This document shows positions 27,500 through 38,200 of a DNA stretch of 64,000 nucleotides, piece after piece (the first letter of the stretch is position 1; each line of letters opens with the position of its first letter). The stretch comes from Chloroflexi bacterium AL-N1 (GTDB taxonomy: Bacteria > Chloroflexota > Chloroflexia > Chloroflexales > Roseiflexaceae). Below the pieces are notes generated by a model, which did no database searches, was not told the DNA's origin, and saw nothing but the letters and a program-made list of their open reading frames with translations. The DNA lies in contig WYDT01000039.1 of assembly GCA_013122435.1 (NCBI GenBank), forward strand, positions 1 through 64,000. Direction: 5' to 3'. The translations under genes were made by a program, and so were the position numbers.

Positions 27500-28258
27500 A
27501 TGTTCTATGAGGAGGTGTGGGGCGTGCCACATAATGAGCTAACCTTGGCAAATGATGTGGTGCATGTATGGTATGTGCCGCTTAATCAACCAATGGCTGC
27601 CGTGCAGCGATTTACACACCTACTTGCACCAGATGAACTGCAACGTGCAGAGCGGTTTCACTTTGCACGGGACCGTTATCATTACATCGTGAGTCGTGGT
27701 GTACTGAGAACATTGCTCGGACGATACCTGCAATGTGCCCCTGAACAGTTGCAGTTTCAATATGGGGAGCGTGGCAAACCAACACTCTCCCATACTAAAC
27801 AGCCTAAACAACTCCAATTCAATCTTTCGCATACGCATGAGCGTGCTATCTATGCCTTTGCATGGGAACGTGAACTTGGTATAGATATTGAATATATACG
27901 AACACTTGATGATATGGAGTCTATTGCCAACCATTTCTTTTCGGCACGTGAATATCAACAATTGTGTGCGCTTCCACAAGCGGATAAACAACGTGCATTT
28001 TTTACGTGTTGGACTCGCAAAGAAGCCTACATCAAAGCACGTGGTGATGGATTAGCCTATCCACTTGATCAGTTTGCCGTTTCATTTGCACCAGAAGATT
28101 GTACACCACTGCTTGAAGTGTACGGTGATACACAGGAAACAGAGCGGTGGTCGTTACACGGATTACCAACAGAAGCTGATTATGTGGCAGCATTGATTGT
28201 TGAGGGACATACCTGGGAACTTAGGTGCTGGCGTTGGCCCGATAATGCGCTCTTTTAA
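27500..28258 (+). CDS. Sfp-type 4'-phosphopantetheinyl transferase
   Basis: 252 residues from ATG 27500, five bases after the thioesterase stop; AGAGGG at 27486-27491 inside that gene acts as ribosome-binding site. The family's metal and CoA motifs are present: LGIDIEYIR (Mg-binding Asp and Glu) and FFTCWTRKEAYIKARGDGL (helix with the catalytic Glu and Lys). It transfers the phosphopantetheine arm from CoA to the Ser of ACP and PCP domains, which both assembly lines need (eleven carrier domains lie in the window). Length fits the Sfp/Gsp group rather than AcpS. Confidence 0.95.
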   Translation: MFYEEVWGVPHNELTLANDVVHVWYVPLNQPMAAVQRFTHLLAPDELQRAERFHFARDRYHYIVSRGVLRTLLGRYLQCAPEQLQFQYGERGKPTLSHTKQPKQLQFNLSHTHERAIYAFAWERELGIDIEYIRTLDDMESIANHFFSAREYQQLCALPQADKQRAFFTCWTRKEAYIKARGDGLAYPLDQFAVSFAPEDCTPLLEVYGDTQETERWSLHGLPTEADYVAALIVEGHTWELRCWRWPDNALF

Positions 28259-28282
28259 TCTGGAAGAGGGTAAGCAAACTCT

Positions 28283-29002
28283 ATGGATACACCCGTTAAA
28301 CCGATTTTTCTTCTCGCTGATAGCCAATTGCTCTTTTGGAAACCAGACGGAATACCATTCCTGCAACGCATACCTGCTCTTTTTACCTCCGATGAGACAG
28401 ACGCGACGTTGAAAGCAGCCTATATTGGTGCATCAAACGGCGATGTCGTGGAGTTTTATGATATTTTTGTGGCGGCCATGGAGAGTATTCTGTGTGTCGA
28501 TTGCCGTATGATACCATCCGAACCTTCAGCAGCAGATCGTGAATACCTTGCGAATGCCCATGTAATCTTATTAGCAGGTGGTGATGTTAAACGAGGATGG
28601 GAGATTTTACAACACAATGGGTTGTATCAGGTGATCATGCAATCATACTATCAAGGTACCGTCTTAATGGGTGTATCCGCAGGAGCAGTGCAACTGGGGC
28701 TGAAAGGTTGGGAAGATACAACAACTGCTGACAACATGTTATTTGATACATTCCAACTCATCCCATATCTGATTGATGTGCATGATGAACCACAATGGCC
28801 TCGTCTGAGTCATATCGTAACGCAGCAGGGGGAGCTTATACGTGGCTTAGGTGTTCCTGCTGGTGGTGGGGCGATCCTTTATTCGGATTGGTCCATTGAA
28901 CCCATCCGCTATCCACTGACTGAGATAACGATAAGTAACACTACATTACAGCAAGCGTTGCTGTTTTCTCCTCATCCCAATCATCCCCATGACCATGAGT
29001 AA
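28283..29002 (+). CDS. Peptidase S51 / cyanophycinase-like family protein
   Basis: 239 residues from ATG 28283, 24 bases after the phosphopantetheinyl transferase. Family S51 features are visible: an N-terminal FLLADSQ strand, ILLAGGDVKRGWEIL, and the nucleophile elbow GVSAGAVQLG with the catalytic Ser. The fold is that of class I glutamine amidotransferase-like dipeptidases, which include PepE and cyanophycinase. No signal peptide is seen, so it should be cytoplasmic. Family members cut after Asp or act on beta-aspartyl links. In this operon it could trim a peptide product or a protective residue, or be unrelated to the pathway. It is the last gene before a 370-base gap. Confidence 0.85.
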   Translation: MDTPVKPIFLLADSQLLFWKPDGIPFLQRIPALFTSDETDATLKAAYIGASNGDVVEFYDIFVAAMESILCVDCRMIPSEPSAADREYLANAHVILLAGGDVKRGWEILQHNGLYQVIMQSYYQGTVLMGVSAGAVQLGLKGWEDTTTADNMLFDTFQLIPYLIDVHDEPQWPRLSHIVTQQGELIRGLGVPAGGGAILYSDWSIEPIRYPLTEITISNTTLQQALLFSPHPNHPHDHE

Positions 29003-29373
29003 TATTAGAAGCCAACAGCCAATCAGTTAGATTGAATAAAATGCTAACATAACAGGTAACATAAAAAAGATTTGCTTGGATCTATCGATAAGCTAAAAAG
29101 CCGATATGTGTTCTCAAAGATGTAATATATCTGTGTCTTCAAATCACTTCTCCGCACCTCATTTGCACAATTTAGCTAAATGGTGTGAAGCCCTATGGAT
29201 TCTATTATAGATGATGGATACTAGCTATCATCTACACCATTTTATGGTTTTGTTTACTAAACATGTCTAGATGATAGGACAAAATCAGGACAATTATGAA
29301 GATATTTAAATTTACGTAAGCTAGAATCCCTCCTATATAGAGATCCCAGATAAAGCCTTGTAATAATGAATAA
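29003..29373. other. 371-base intergenic region left of the IS66 remnant
   Basis: AT-rich with no credible gene. An 8-bp inverted repeat TAGATGAT/ATCATCTA lies at 29208-29215 and 29227-29234, and a third copy of TAGATGAT is near 29270. There is no T-run to make it a clear terminator. I see nothing else. Confidence 0.5.
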
Positions 29374-29381
29374 TTTCTCTT
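29374..29381. repeat. Target-site duplication, left copy
   Basis: TTTCTCTT lies immediately outside the left inverted repeat of the IS66 remnant and is identical to 30292-30299. Eight bases is the typical duplication length for IS66. Confidence 0.85.
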
Positions 29382-30291
29382 GTAACTACTCAGGGGATTG
29401 TACCGAAAAGTGAGAGAAGTGGTTACAATAAGGGCATGAGCGAAGCAATAAGATAGCAACTCAGACCATTAGATAAAGCGCAACTCAGTGACATTATTCT
29501 GGATTTGCGAGAGCCGGTGGTGGAATTGAAGGGGATGGTTCAAATGCAAGCAGAGCGCATCCAAGCCCGTGAAGACCAACTTGCAAAGAACCGTGGCAAC
29601 CGTGGTAAGCCACCAAGTAGCGATGGCTTGAAGAAAAAGCCGCGTAGTTTGCGCGAAACAGGGAAGCGTCAATCAGGTGGTCAAAAAGGCCACAAGGGGA
29701 AGACCCGGGAAATGGTATTTCATCCAGACAGTGTGGTGCATCATGCTCTGAGTGTGTGTCCAACTTGTCAAACGAATGTGAGTGAGGTGTGCGTCAATCG
29801 TGTGGAGAAACGGCACGTTGTTGACGTGCCAGAAGTGCGGATTGAGGTCACAGAGCATCAAGGCGAGGTTAAGATTTGTCCCTGTTGTGAGCAACAAATC
29901 AAGGCAAATGTTCCAAGTCATGTGAGACAAGCAGTGCCATATGGCGAACGGATCCAAACACATGCAACGTACTTGACGATGTATCCGTGATTGCCATTGA
30001 AGCGTACCTGTGAGTGGTTTGGGGATTTCTATGGTCATGCGCCAAGGGAAGCCCTTGTTTTGAGCGCAATTGCACAGGTCAATGTGCAAATTCAGCCCAG
30101 TTTGGACGCGATGTTCGCATGATGAAGGTCAAACAAAAAATCTCAGGGACTTTCCGCACACAACGCGGCGCAGAGATGTGCTGTGATATTCGCTCTTATA
30201 TTTCAACCCTCCGTAAGCAAGGGCAACAGGTGATTCATGACTTATATCAGGCACTCATTGGACGACCTTGTATCCCCGCCTGAGTAGTCAC
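29382..30291 (+). mobile_element. Deleted IS66-family insertion sequence (910 bp) with both ends intact
   Basis: The left end begins GTAACTACTCAGG at 29382, and the right end is the inverted CCTGAGTAGTCAC ending at 30291 (12 of 13 matches). Perfect 8-bp duplications TTTCTCTT flank both ends. Inside are only the two terminal parts of an IS66 transposase gene. GTAA-type ends and 8-bp duplications fit IS66. No tnpA or tnpB homologue is visible, so the parent may have been of the single-gene ISBst12 type. The element lies between the helper operon and the promoter of the lipopeptide operon. Confidence 0.88.
29436..30283 (+). pseudogene. IS66 transposase (TnpC) pseudogene, DDE core deleted
   Basis: The frame starts MSEAIR at ATG 29436 and meets TAG at 29454. 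It then runs through the typical N-terminus: a coiled coil, GNRGKPPSSDG, and a zinc-finger pair CPTC and CPCC. It meets TGA at 29988 and continues in the same frame as LPLKRTCEWFGDFYGH until 30120. From about 30119 another frame carries the C-terminal end (KISGTFRTQRGAE, IRSYISTLRKQG). The whole catalytic core between these parts is missing. Two nonsense codons plus a deletion mean it cannot make an active transposase. Confidence 0.92.
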
Positions 30292-30299
30292 TTTCTCTT
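30292..30299. repeat. Target-site duplication, right copy
   Basis: TTTCTCTT immediately follows the right inverted repeat and is identical to 29374-29381, showing the element inserted by transposition and that both junctions are original. Confidence 0.85.
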
Positions 30300-30339
30300 T
30301 TCACTCTTCTCCATCTTTAACTTTTTTAATGAAAAAAAT

Positions 30340-30368
30340 TTGACAAAAGGATATTATTTTTTTATTAT
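30340..30368 (+). promoter_or_regulatory. Strong sigma-70-type promoter for the lipopeptide operon
   Basis: TTGACA (30340-30345) is a perfect -35. A 17-base spacer follows, then TATTAT (30363-30368), 5 of 6 to the -10 consensus. The setting is a very AT-rich stretch. Transcription would start near 30375 and leave a leader of about 75 bases before the ATG at 30449. It lies 41 bases outside the IS66 right duplication. Confidence 0.7.
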
Positions 30369-30448
30369 TGCACTAATGTTTTGTTGATTATATTTTGTTA
30401 CCATACTTAAATTATTAAGATGGTTGGCCTGGAAAATAAATAGGGTTT

Positions 30449-32236
30449 ATGACACACTTAGAAGACCTTGATTTTATTAAGAAAACATCACTAATTGACA
30501 TATTGCATTGGCGTGCACAGTATTATCCTGAACATAAAGCTTATACTTTTTTACCTGAGGGAAATAAACCGTCAATAACAATGACATTTCAAGATATTGA
30601 TCGATGTGCCTACGCTGTTGCCGTGCTGTTACGGCAACGTGGTGTTGCAGAGGGAGCGCGTGCACTACTATTGTATCATCAGGGCCTAGACTATATTATA
30701 GCATTCTTAGGATGTTTGTATGCAGGTGTTATTGCGGTTCCTATGTATCCTCCTCGCCCCAAAAGAGGGGCAGCGCGTGTTCTTGGTATTGCTGAAGACG
30801 CAGGTGCTACACATATTTTAACAACGTCATCCATTGTGGTTGGCTTACGTCAGGCAATGGCTGAACATGCGCCGTTGCAAACTATGCCCCTTTCCACTAC
30901 CGATGATCTGCCAGTCACTGTTGATGAAACTCACTATTTGCCATCCATTACAGGGGAAACGATTGCTTTCTTGCAATATACTTCTGGTTCAACCTCTACT
31001 CCCAAGGGAGTTATGGTTAGCCATGCCAATTTGTTAGCGAATGAACAAATGATCCAACAGGCATTTGAAAATTCGCAAGATACCACATTTGTCAGTTGGT
31101 TACCGCTTTACCACGATATGGGGCTTATCGGAAACGTGCTGCAAGCACTTTATGTGGGAGCTCACTGTGTCTTATTATCCCCGCTTGTTTTTATGCAGCG
31201 TCCTATTAAATGGTTACAAGCTATTTCACAGTATCGGGCGCGCTTTAGTGGTGCACCAAACTTCGCCTATGATTTATGCGTGAGCAGAGTAACCCCAGAA
31301 CAACGAGCTACATTGGACCTTAGTAGTTGGCGTGTTGCTTTTAACGGTGCTGAACCTGTACGTCACGACACACTGCAAAAGTTCAGCGCTGCGTTTCAAG
31401 AATGCGGATTTCAGCCCCAACAGTTTTTTCCATGTTATGGCTTGGCTGAGGCCAGTGTGTTTGTGTCTGGTGGCTCAGTTGCCAACCCTCCCGTCACGCT
31501 GGATGTCCAGATGAACGCTTTTAAGCAACACCAGATAGTCACGGATGTACCCGATGGTGCTGTCACATGCACACTTGTCGGGTGTGGACAACCTCAGTTA
31601 GATGGATGTATCAAAATTGTCAATCCTGAAACGCGTATACCTTGTCAGGATGACCAGGTTGGTGAAGTCTGGGTTGCGGGATCACATGTTGCCAAAGGAT
31701 ATTGGAATCGTCCTGAAGAAACCAAATACACTTTCGCTGCGCTTCTGGCAGATAATGATACAGGACCTTTTCTTCGGACTGGTGATCTGGGATTTCTTCA
31801 CAATGGTGAGTTGTACCTCACTGGTCGGAGGAAAGATCTCATCATTGTTGAAGGGACGAACCATTATCCACAAGACATCGAACTCACTGTTGAACAACAC
31901 CATAGCGAGATTCGCACTGGATGTTGTGCAGCATTTGCTGTTGATATTGAAGGGAAAGAACGTGTAGTTATTGTGGCAGAAGTAGAAAGACAGTATCAAC
32001 CATTATCCGCACAACCACCAAACACAGATACGCAAACGACCACACGTATATATATAGATAAAACAGCATTGCTTCAATCCATTCGGCGCTCCATAGCAGA
32101 ACAACATAATCTCCCAGTGCATGAAGTCGTATTTATACGGCTCGGAAGTATTCCCAAAACATCGAGTGGCAAGATTCAGCGCCGGGCGTGTCGTGAGCAA
32201 TTTTTGCGAGGTACTTTGAATTTGTGGGAGAAATAA
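30449..32236 (+). CDS. Fatty acyl-AMP ligase (FAAL), lipopeptide chain starter
   Basis: 595 residues from ATG 30449; the only ribosome-binding candidate is a weak AGGG at 30442. It is an acyl-adenylate enzyme with FLQYTSGSTSTPKGVMVSH (ATP loop), the FAAL-typical WLPLYHDMGLIGN and SPLVFMQRPIKWLQAI, then TGDLGFLHNGELYLTGRRKDLII in the C-terminal hinge. FAALs activate fatty acids as acyl adenylates and pass them to an ACP without free CoA. Here the partner is the ACP at the N-terminus of the next protein, encoded two bases downstream. It sets the lipid start of the second pathway. Chain length cannot be read. Confidence 0.95.
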   Translation: MTHLEDLDFIKKTSLIDILHWRAQYYPEHKAYTFLPEGNKPSITMTFQDIDRCAYAVAVLLRQRGVAEGARALLLYHQGLDYIIAFLGCLYAGVIAVPMYPPRPKRGAARVLGIAEDAGATHILTTSSIVVGLRQAMAEHAPLQTMPLSTTDDLPVTVDETHYLPSITGETIAFLQYTSGSTSTPKGVMVSHANLLANEQMIQQAFENSQDTTFVSWLPLYHDMGLIGNVLQALYVGAHCVLLSPLVFMQRPIKWLQAISQYRARFSGAPNFAYDLCVSRVTPEQRATLDLSSWRVAFNGAEPVRHDTLQKFSAAFQECGFQPQQFFPCYGLAEASVFVSGGSVANPPVTLDVQMNAFKQHQIVTDVPDGAVTCTLVGCGQPQLDGCIKIVNPETRIPCQDDQVGEVWVAGSHVAKGYWNRPEETKYTFAALLADNDTGPFLRTGDLGFLHNGELYLTGRRKDLIIVEGTNHYPQDIELTVEQHHSEIRTGCCAAFAVDIEGKERVVIVAEVERQYQPLSAQPPNTDTQTTTRIYIDKTALLQSIRRSIAEQHNLPVHEVVFIRLGSIPKTSSGKIQRRACREQFLRGTLNLWEK

Positions 32237-32238
32237 GT

Positions 32239-35200
32239 ATGTCTACTGAGGAGAAATCTGATCAATCACATTACTCTCATGGTATGGGTTCAAATAGATA
32301 TACATCAGCAATTCATCCGGATATGACTGCTATCCGTCAGTGGTTAATTGCGTTATTAGCTGAGCGTCTAGGATTGCAATCTGCCGAGATAGATGTACAG
32401 CTCCCATTCGCTAGCTATGGAATTTCTTCAGGTGAGGCACTGAGTTTATCTGCCGATCTGGAAGATTGGTTGAACCGATCATTTGAGCCAACATTGCTCT
32501 GGGATTACCCTACCATTGATGATTTATCACATTATCTAGCAGGCAGCACTGAACCAAGTCCTATTCCCTTGACTTCGTCAGGAAAGACTCATCAAGAACC
32601 TGTTGCTATTGTAGGTATTGGATGCCGTTTCCCTGGTGCCTCTAGCCCTCAGGATTTCTGGCAATTGTTGTGTAATGAAACAGATGCGATTACTGAAGTG
32701 CCTGCTGATCGTTGGTCTGCTTCAGAAGTCTCAAAACATAACGGTTTGGCAGGACTACAGTGGGGTGGGTTTCTATCGGAAATTCATGGGTTCGATGCCG
32801 ATTTTTTTGATATTGCGCCACGCGAGGCAGTGCGAGTCGATCCTCAACAACGGCTTGTACTAGAAGTTGCATGGGAAGCATTAGATGATGGCGGACATCT
32901 CCCTAGATTATTAAAAAAAACAAAAACAGGTGTTTTTATCGGCGTATCAACCAGTGACTATGGTACATTACAATGGCAGGATTATCCTCATATTGATCCG
33001 TATGTGGGTACTGGTAGTGCACTCAGTATTGTTGCCAATCGTCTTTCCTATTTCTTAGATCTCAATGGTCCTAGTGTAGTTGTAGATACTGCTTGTTCCT
33101 CGTCACTGGTAGCGATTCATTTGGCATGTCAAAGTCTTCAAAGTGGCGAATCAACGCTTGCTATTGCAGGTGGTGTCAATGTTATTCTCTCACCTGCGAT
33201 TAATACCAACTTTTCACAAGCCGGTCTCATGGCACAAGATGGGCGTTGTAAAACATTTGACGCGCGTGCCGATGGATATGTCCGCAGTGAAGGGTGCGGC
33301 ATGGTGGTGCTGAAACCGCTTTCAAAAGCCCGTGCTGATAGTGACCGTATCTATGCCGTTATTCGCGGTAGTGCAGTTAATCATGATGGACGTACCAATG
33401 GCCTGATGTCGCCTAATAGCCACTCTCAAGAAGCCCTGTTACGTGAAGCGTATGCTCACGCGCAGGTTGATCCAAATGATGTTCAATACGTTGAAGCGCA
33501 TGGCACTGGTACCTTTCTAGGTGATTTAATAGAGTTTCAGTCGTTGGCACAGGTATTTGGCGTTGATCGTCCTGCCGATGCTCCTTGCACAGTTGGTTCA
33601 GTCAAAACCAATATTGGACACTTGGAAGCTGGGGCGGGTGTAGCAGGATTGATCAAAGTCGCTTTATCCATGAAACATCAGACCATTCCTGCAAGTCTGC
33701 ATTTTAAGACACCTAATCCCGAATTGCCGTTAGACAAAACATCTCTACGTGTCCAAAACACAACCACTCCCTGGCCTGCCACACCTGGCGCACGACTGGC
33801 TGGCGTAAGCTCATTTGGCTTTGGCGGAACCAATTGCCATATCGTATTAGAGGGTGTTGATCTGCCTGAACCACAGTATACTGGTCTCGAATCTGGTGTG
33901 GACATTATTTCGACAGTTGCTAGCCCCTATGTGCTTCCTTTATCAGCCAATAGTCCTGATGCACTCACTGCACTCGCTCAGACGTATCGCACTTTTTTAG
34001 CCGATAGTGCTGCATCAGAACGTTCACTCTATGATATTTGCTACACTGCAAGTGTGCGTCGCAGCCATCTGGATCATCGTCTTACACTTATTGCTAATGA
34101 TTATGCAGAGCTTGATACTGCATTAGATACATATATTCAGGGAAATACACATCCAAGATTCCTAACAGGTTCAATCTCATCGCAACAGGTTCATAAGATT
34201 GTTTTTGTCTTTCCTGGTCATGGTGGTCAATGGTTAGGAATGGCGCAGCAACTTCTCCGAACTGAGCCAGCTTTTCATGCCGCTGTCGCTGAGTGTGATC
34301 GATTTGTTCAAGAGATTGTCGGTTGGTCTGTTATTCAAGAATTCATTGCTCCACCGGAGTCATCACAGCTCGCACGTGTTGATGTAGTACAGGTAGTCCT
34401 TTTTACATTACAAGTTGGTCTTGTTGCTCTATGGCGTTTGTGGGGAGTAAATCCATCTGCGGTGATAGGCCATAGTATGGGAGAAGTTGCAGCAGCACAT
34501 GTCGCAGGGATGTTAAGTTTGGAAGATGCCCTGTACATTATTTGTCAGCGAGGTGTAATGCTTCGCCGTGTGAGCGGACAGGGCGGCATGCTTGCTACAG
34601 AATTATCGTTTGAGCAAGCACATGAATTTTTGATTCAACAGGCATGTACAGATCGTGTATCGGTTGCTGTCAACAATGGCGCTAATACGGCTGTTCTTTC
34701 GGGTGATATTGAAGCCATCAACCAACTTGCGCGTGTCTTTGAAACAGAGCAACGCTTTTGCCGTCGAGTAAAGATAGGTTTCGCTTCGCACAGTCCGCAG
34801 ATGGACCAATTCCACAATGAGTTAATCGACTTATTCGCAAACATTCAGCATCAACCAGCAACGCTTCCGTTTTATTCGACTGTTACTGGTGCACTGCTTG
34901 ATCAACAACCACTCACTACAGCATACTGGTGGAAAAATCTTCGTGATCCCGTACTATTTGCCCCTTCTGTACAGCAGGCTCTTAAGGATAAGCATACGAT
35001 CTTTATCGAACTGAGCCCACATCCTATCCTTATCGGTGCGCTTACACAGTGTGCGACTGATCAGCAGGAAGATACGCTGGTCTTTCCTTCGCTACGCCGT
35101 GATGAAGCGGATTTGGAAGTGCTTTCACATACACTTGGGGCGTTGTACACCGCAGGTTATCCTATCGATTGGCAGCGACGCTATACCCAATCAGGGAAAC

Positions 35201-38200
35201 CTGTTGACCTTCCTCGGTACCCTTGGCAACGCAAATGCCATTGGGTTGAACCAATCACAAAACATGCGGCATATGCGTATCAACCATTGATTGATACTGC
35301 GTCAAATGAATCATTGGTTGATATGTATGCTCTTACTTGGCAATTGCAGGACCGTCGACAACCTCCTGAGCAGTTGATTTCGCCTCATCCATGGCTTATC
35401 TTTGCTGACACAGGAAAACTTGGGCAGCGGCTGGCTGAACTTTTTACGTTGCGTGGCGAACAAAGTATTTTGATAGGGTATCAGTCTGATCAGCACTATT
35501 GTCAACACATGGTCAATCTTGGCCAATTACAAGATGGACAAGCATTGCTGTGTGACCTCTTCGCGGATAGTCAACTAGCTTGCCAAGGTATTATCTATCT
35601 GTGGGGGTTGGAGGCAAGTCCCTCTGCTCAGCTTGACGATGAAGCATTGGAAGAAGCCCAGCGACGTGGATGTATCAGCGTGCTGCACCTCATTCAGTCA
35701 CTTGCTACCATCCAATGGTCTGTATCACCTCGTTTGTGGTTGATCACACAGGGTACTCAAACTATTGAAAGCATACCTACTGATGTGTCGGTATTCCAGG
35801 CACCATTGTGGGGATTTGGTCAAACGATTGCGTTGGAATATCCCGATTTATGGGGTGGCTTGGTTGACATTTCACCAGATAGCGATGATGCAGAATTGAC
35901 CGCATTATTAGATGATTTCTGTTTACCCGATGGAGAAGATCAGATTGTATTGCGTAAGAGAGATCGCTATGTTGCCCGTCTCACTTACAGTGACGTGCCT
36001 GCCACACCTGTTGCTCCATACCAGTGGAAATCAGATGGAACTTATCTTATTACTGGAGGATTAGGGGCTATTGGCCTCCAAATGGCTAGGTGGATGGTGA
36101 GTCATGGTGCACGTCGTATTGTCTTGCTTGGCCGTCGACAGCTGTTGTCACGTCGAATGTGGGCTCAAGTGACTCCTGAAGATTCCAGCTTCGAACAAAT
36201 TGAAGCAATACGTGCTATGGAGGCATCTGGTGCCACGGTCATTGTAGTTCAAGCTGATCTGACCAATCGTGTCCAAATGACAGAGATATTAGATCGCCTT
36301 GAACAGATGCTGCCACCTATTTGTGGGATTATCCATGCGGCAGGGCTGCTCGATCAGACATTACTGCGAGATATGGATGCCGAAACTCTCGTGCGTATGC
36401 TACGCCCAAAAGTATTAGGAACATGGATTCTGCATGATCTTACGCAGCATTTACCCATAGATTGTTTTATCTTGTTTTCTTCGATTTCATCTGTTTGGGG
36501 TGGTGTTAATCTTGGTCACTATGCTGCAGCCAACCGTTTTCTTGATACATTCGTACATTATCGGCGTAGGCAGGGTTTAGCAGCGACGAGTATCAATTGG
36601 GGGGTGTGGGCTGAAGGTGGTATGGCAGCATCAGCAGAAAATGCACAAGCACTTCAGCGTCTTGGGACCATATCATTTTCGCCCCAGCAGGCCCTACGAA
36701 CATTAGATTACCTGTTAACATCTGATATTCCACAACAAACGGTTGCTTTAGTAGATTGGCCGCATTTTAAGGGTATTTATGAGTCGCTCACTTCACGACG
36801 TATATTTGCACAAATCCACATTGGTTCTGCCGATACCTCCTCAACAAACACAATAGCAAATGCTATTCCTGTTCTGGCTGATATTTCTGCGGAAGAGCGT
36901 TATGACCATATTCAATCTTACTTGCAACAACTGATTGCAAAAGTCCTCCGCATACCTGTTGCACAGCTCAATCTAACCCATTCACTAAGTAGTGTCGGTC
37001 TCGACTCGCTTATGGCTATCGAAGTAAAGCACCATATTGAGACTGATCTTGGCCTAAATATACCATTGGTACAGCTTCTTCAAGGTATCGATGTGAAACT
37101 GTTGTCAGAACATATCTCTGACATGCTTGATCAAACCAAATCATCAGAGGCATCTACTGATATTGCTCCATCTGTTAGTGATATCAATAGTTACACGTTG
37201 TCCTTTGGTCAAAAAGCCATGTGGTTTCTCTATAAACTGGCTCCCAACAGCACGGCGTATAACGTAGCGGGAGCCTTACGTATTTATTCACCGCTTAATC
37301 TGGATACATTTGGTCAAACAGTTCAACGATTAGTTGATCGACATCCAAGTCTACGAACTTCATTCGCAGCACCAGGTGGCACTCCGATTCAACATGTTCA
37401 CGAGGATGTACCTGTCTATCTTCATATTGAAGATGTCTCAACATGGTCTGAACAGGTTATCAATGATTGGTTAGTAGGACACGCAGAGGAGCCCTTCGAT
37501 TTGGAAATAGCCCCGCTTATTCGTTTTTATGTGCTTCATAAATCGGCAACAGACCATGTGTTGTTGATTGTAATGCACCATATTATTACTGACTTTTGGA
37601 CGATTGGTATCTTACTTAATGAGATTGGTCAACTGTATGCATCTATCCAAAATCAGAACACTATGGTGTTGTCAGAGAGTGAATATACCTATATCGACTA
37701 CGTGCGGTGGCAAGAACAGTTGTTAGATGGAGATGAAGGGACCCGTCTATGGGATTATTGGCGTCAGCAGTTACGTGGCAAGTTGCCAACCCTGCAACTC
37801 TCAACAGATCGACCACGGCCTTCCGTTCAAAGTTATGAAGGGCAGTCGCTGCCTTTATATTTAGATGTTCATCTTAAGCAAGACCTGAAAGCGCTATGTG
37901 AAAAATATGGTACGACCTTGTTTACCACGTTATTATCAATCTTTCAAGTCTTACTCTATAGATATACGAATCAATCAGATATTATTGTTGGTGCTCCCAC
38001 TAATGGTCGTGGTCGTGCTGAGTGGTCCCAATTAGTTGGGTACTTTGTCAATCCAGTTCCCTTGAGAGTGCAGTTTGGTCATGAAATCTCTTTCAAATCG
38101 TTTTTAGAACAGACTCAACAAACGGTACTTGGGGCATTAGATCATCAGGATTTCCCCATGGCTTTGTTGGTAGAGCGAATCTGCCCAGAACGCAATGCAA

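Noticed and set aside
30014..30283. Separate 89-codon gene
   Set aside because: Only its C-terminal half has homology, to the end of IS66 transposase; it is part of the pseudogene.
29382..30291. Active IS66 element
   Set aside because: Two in-frame stops and loss of the DDE core make transposase impossible.
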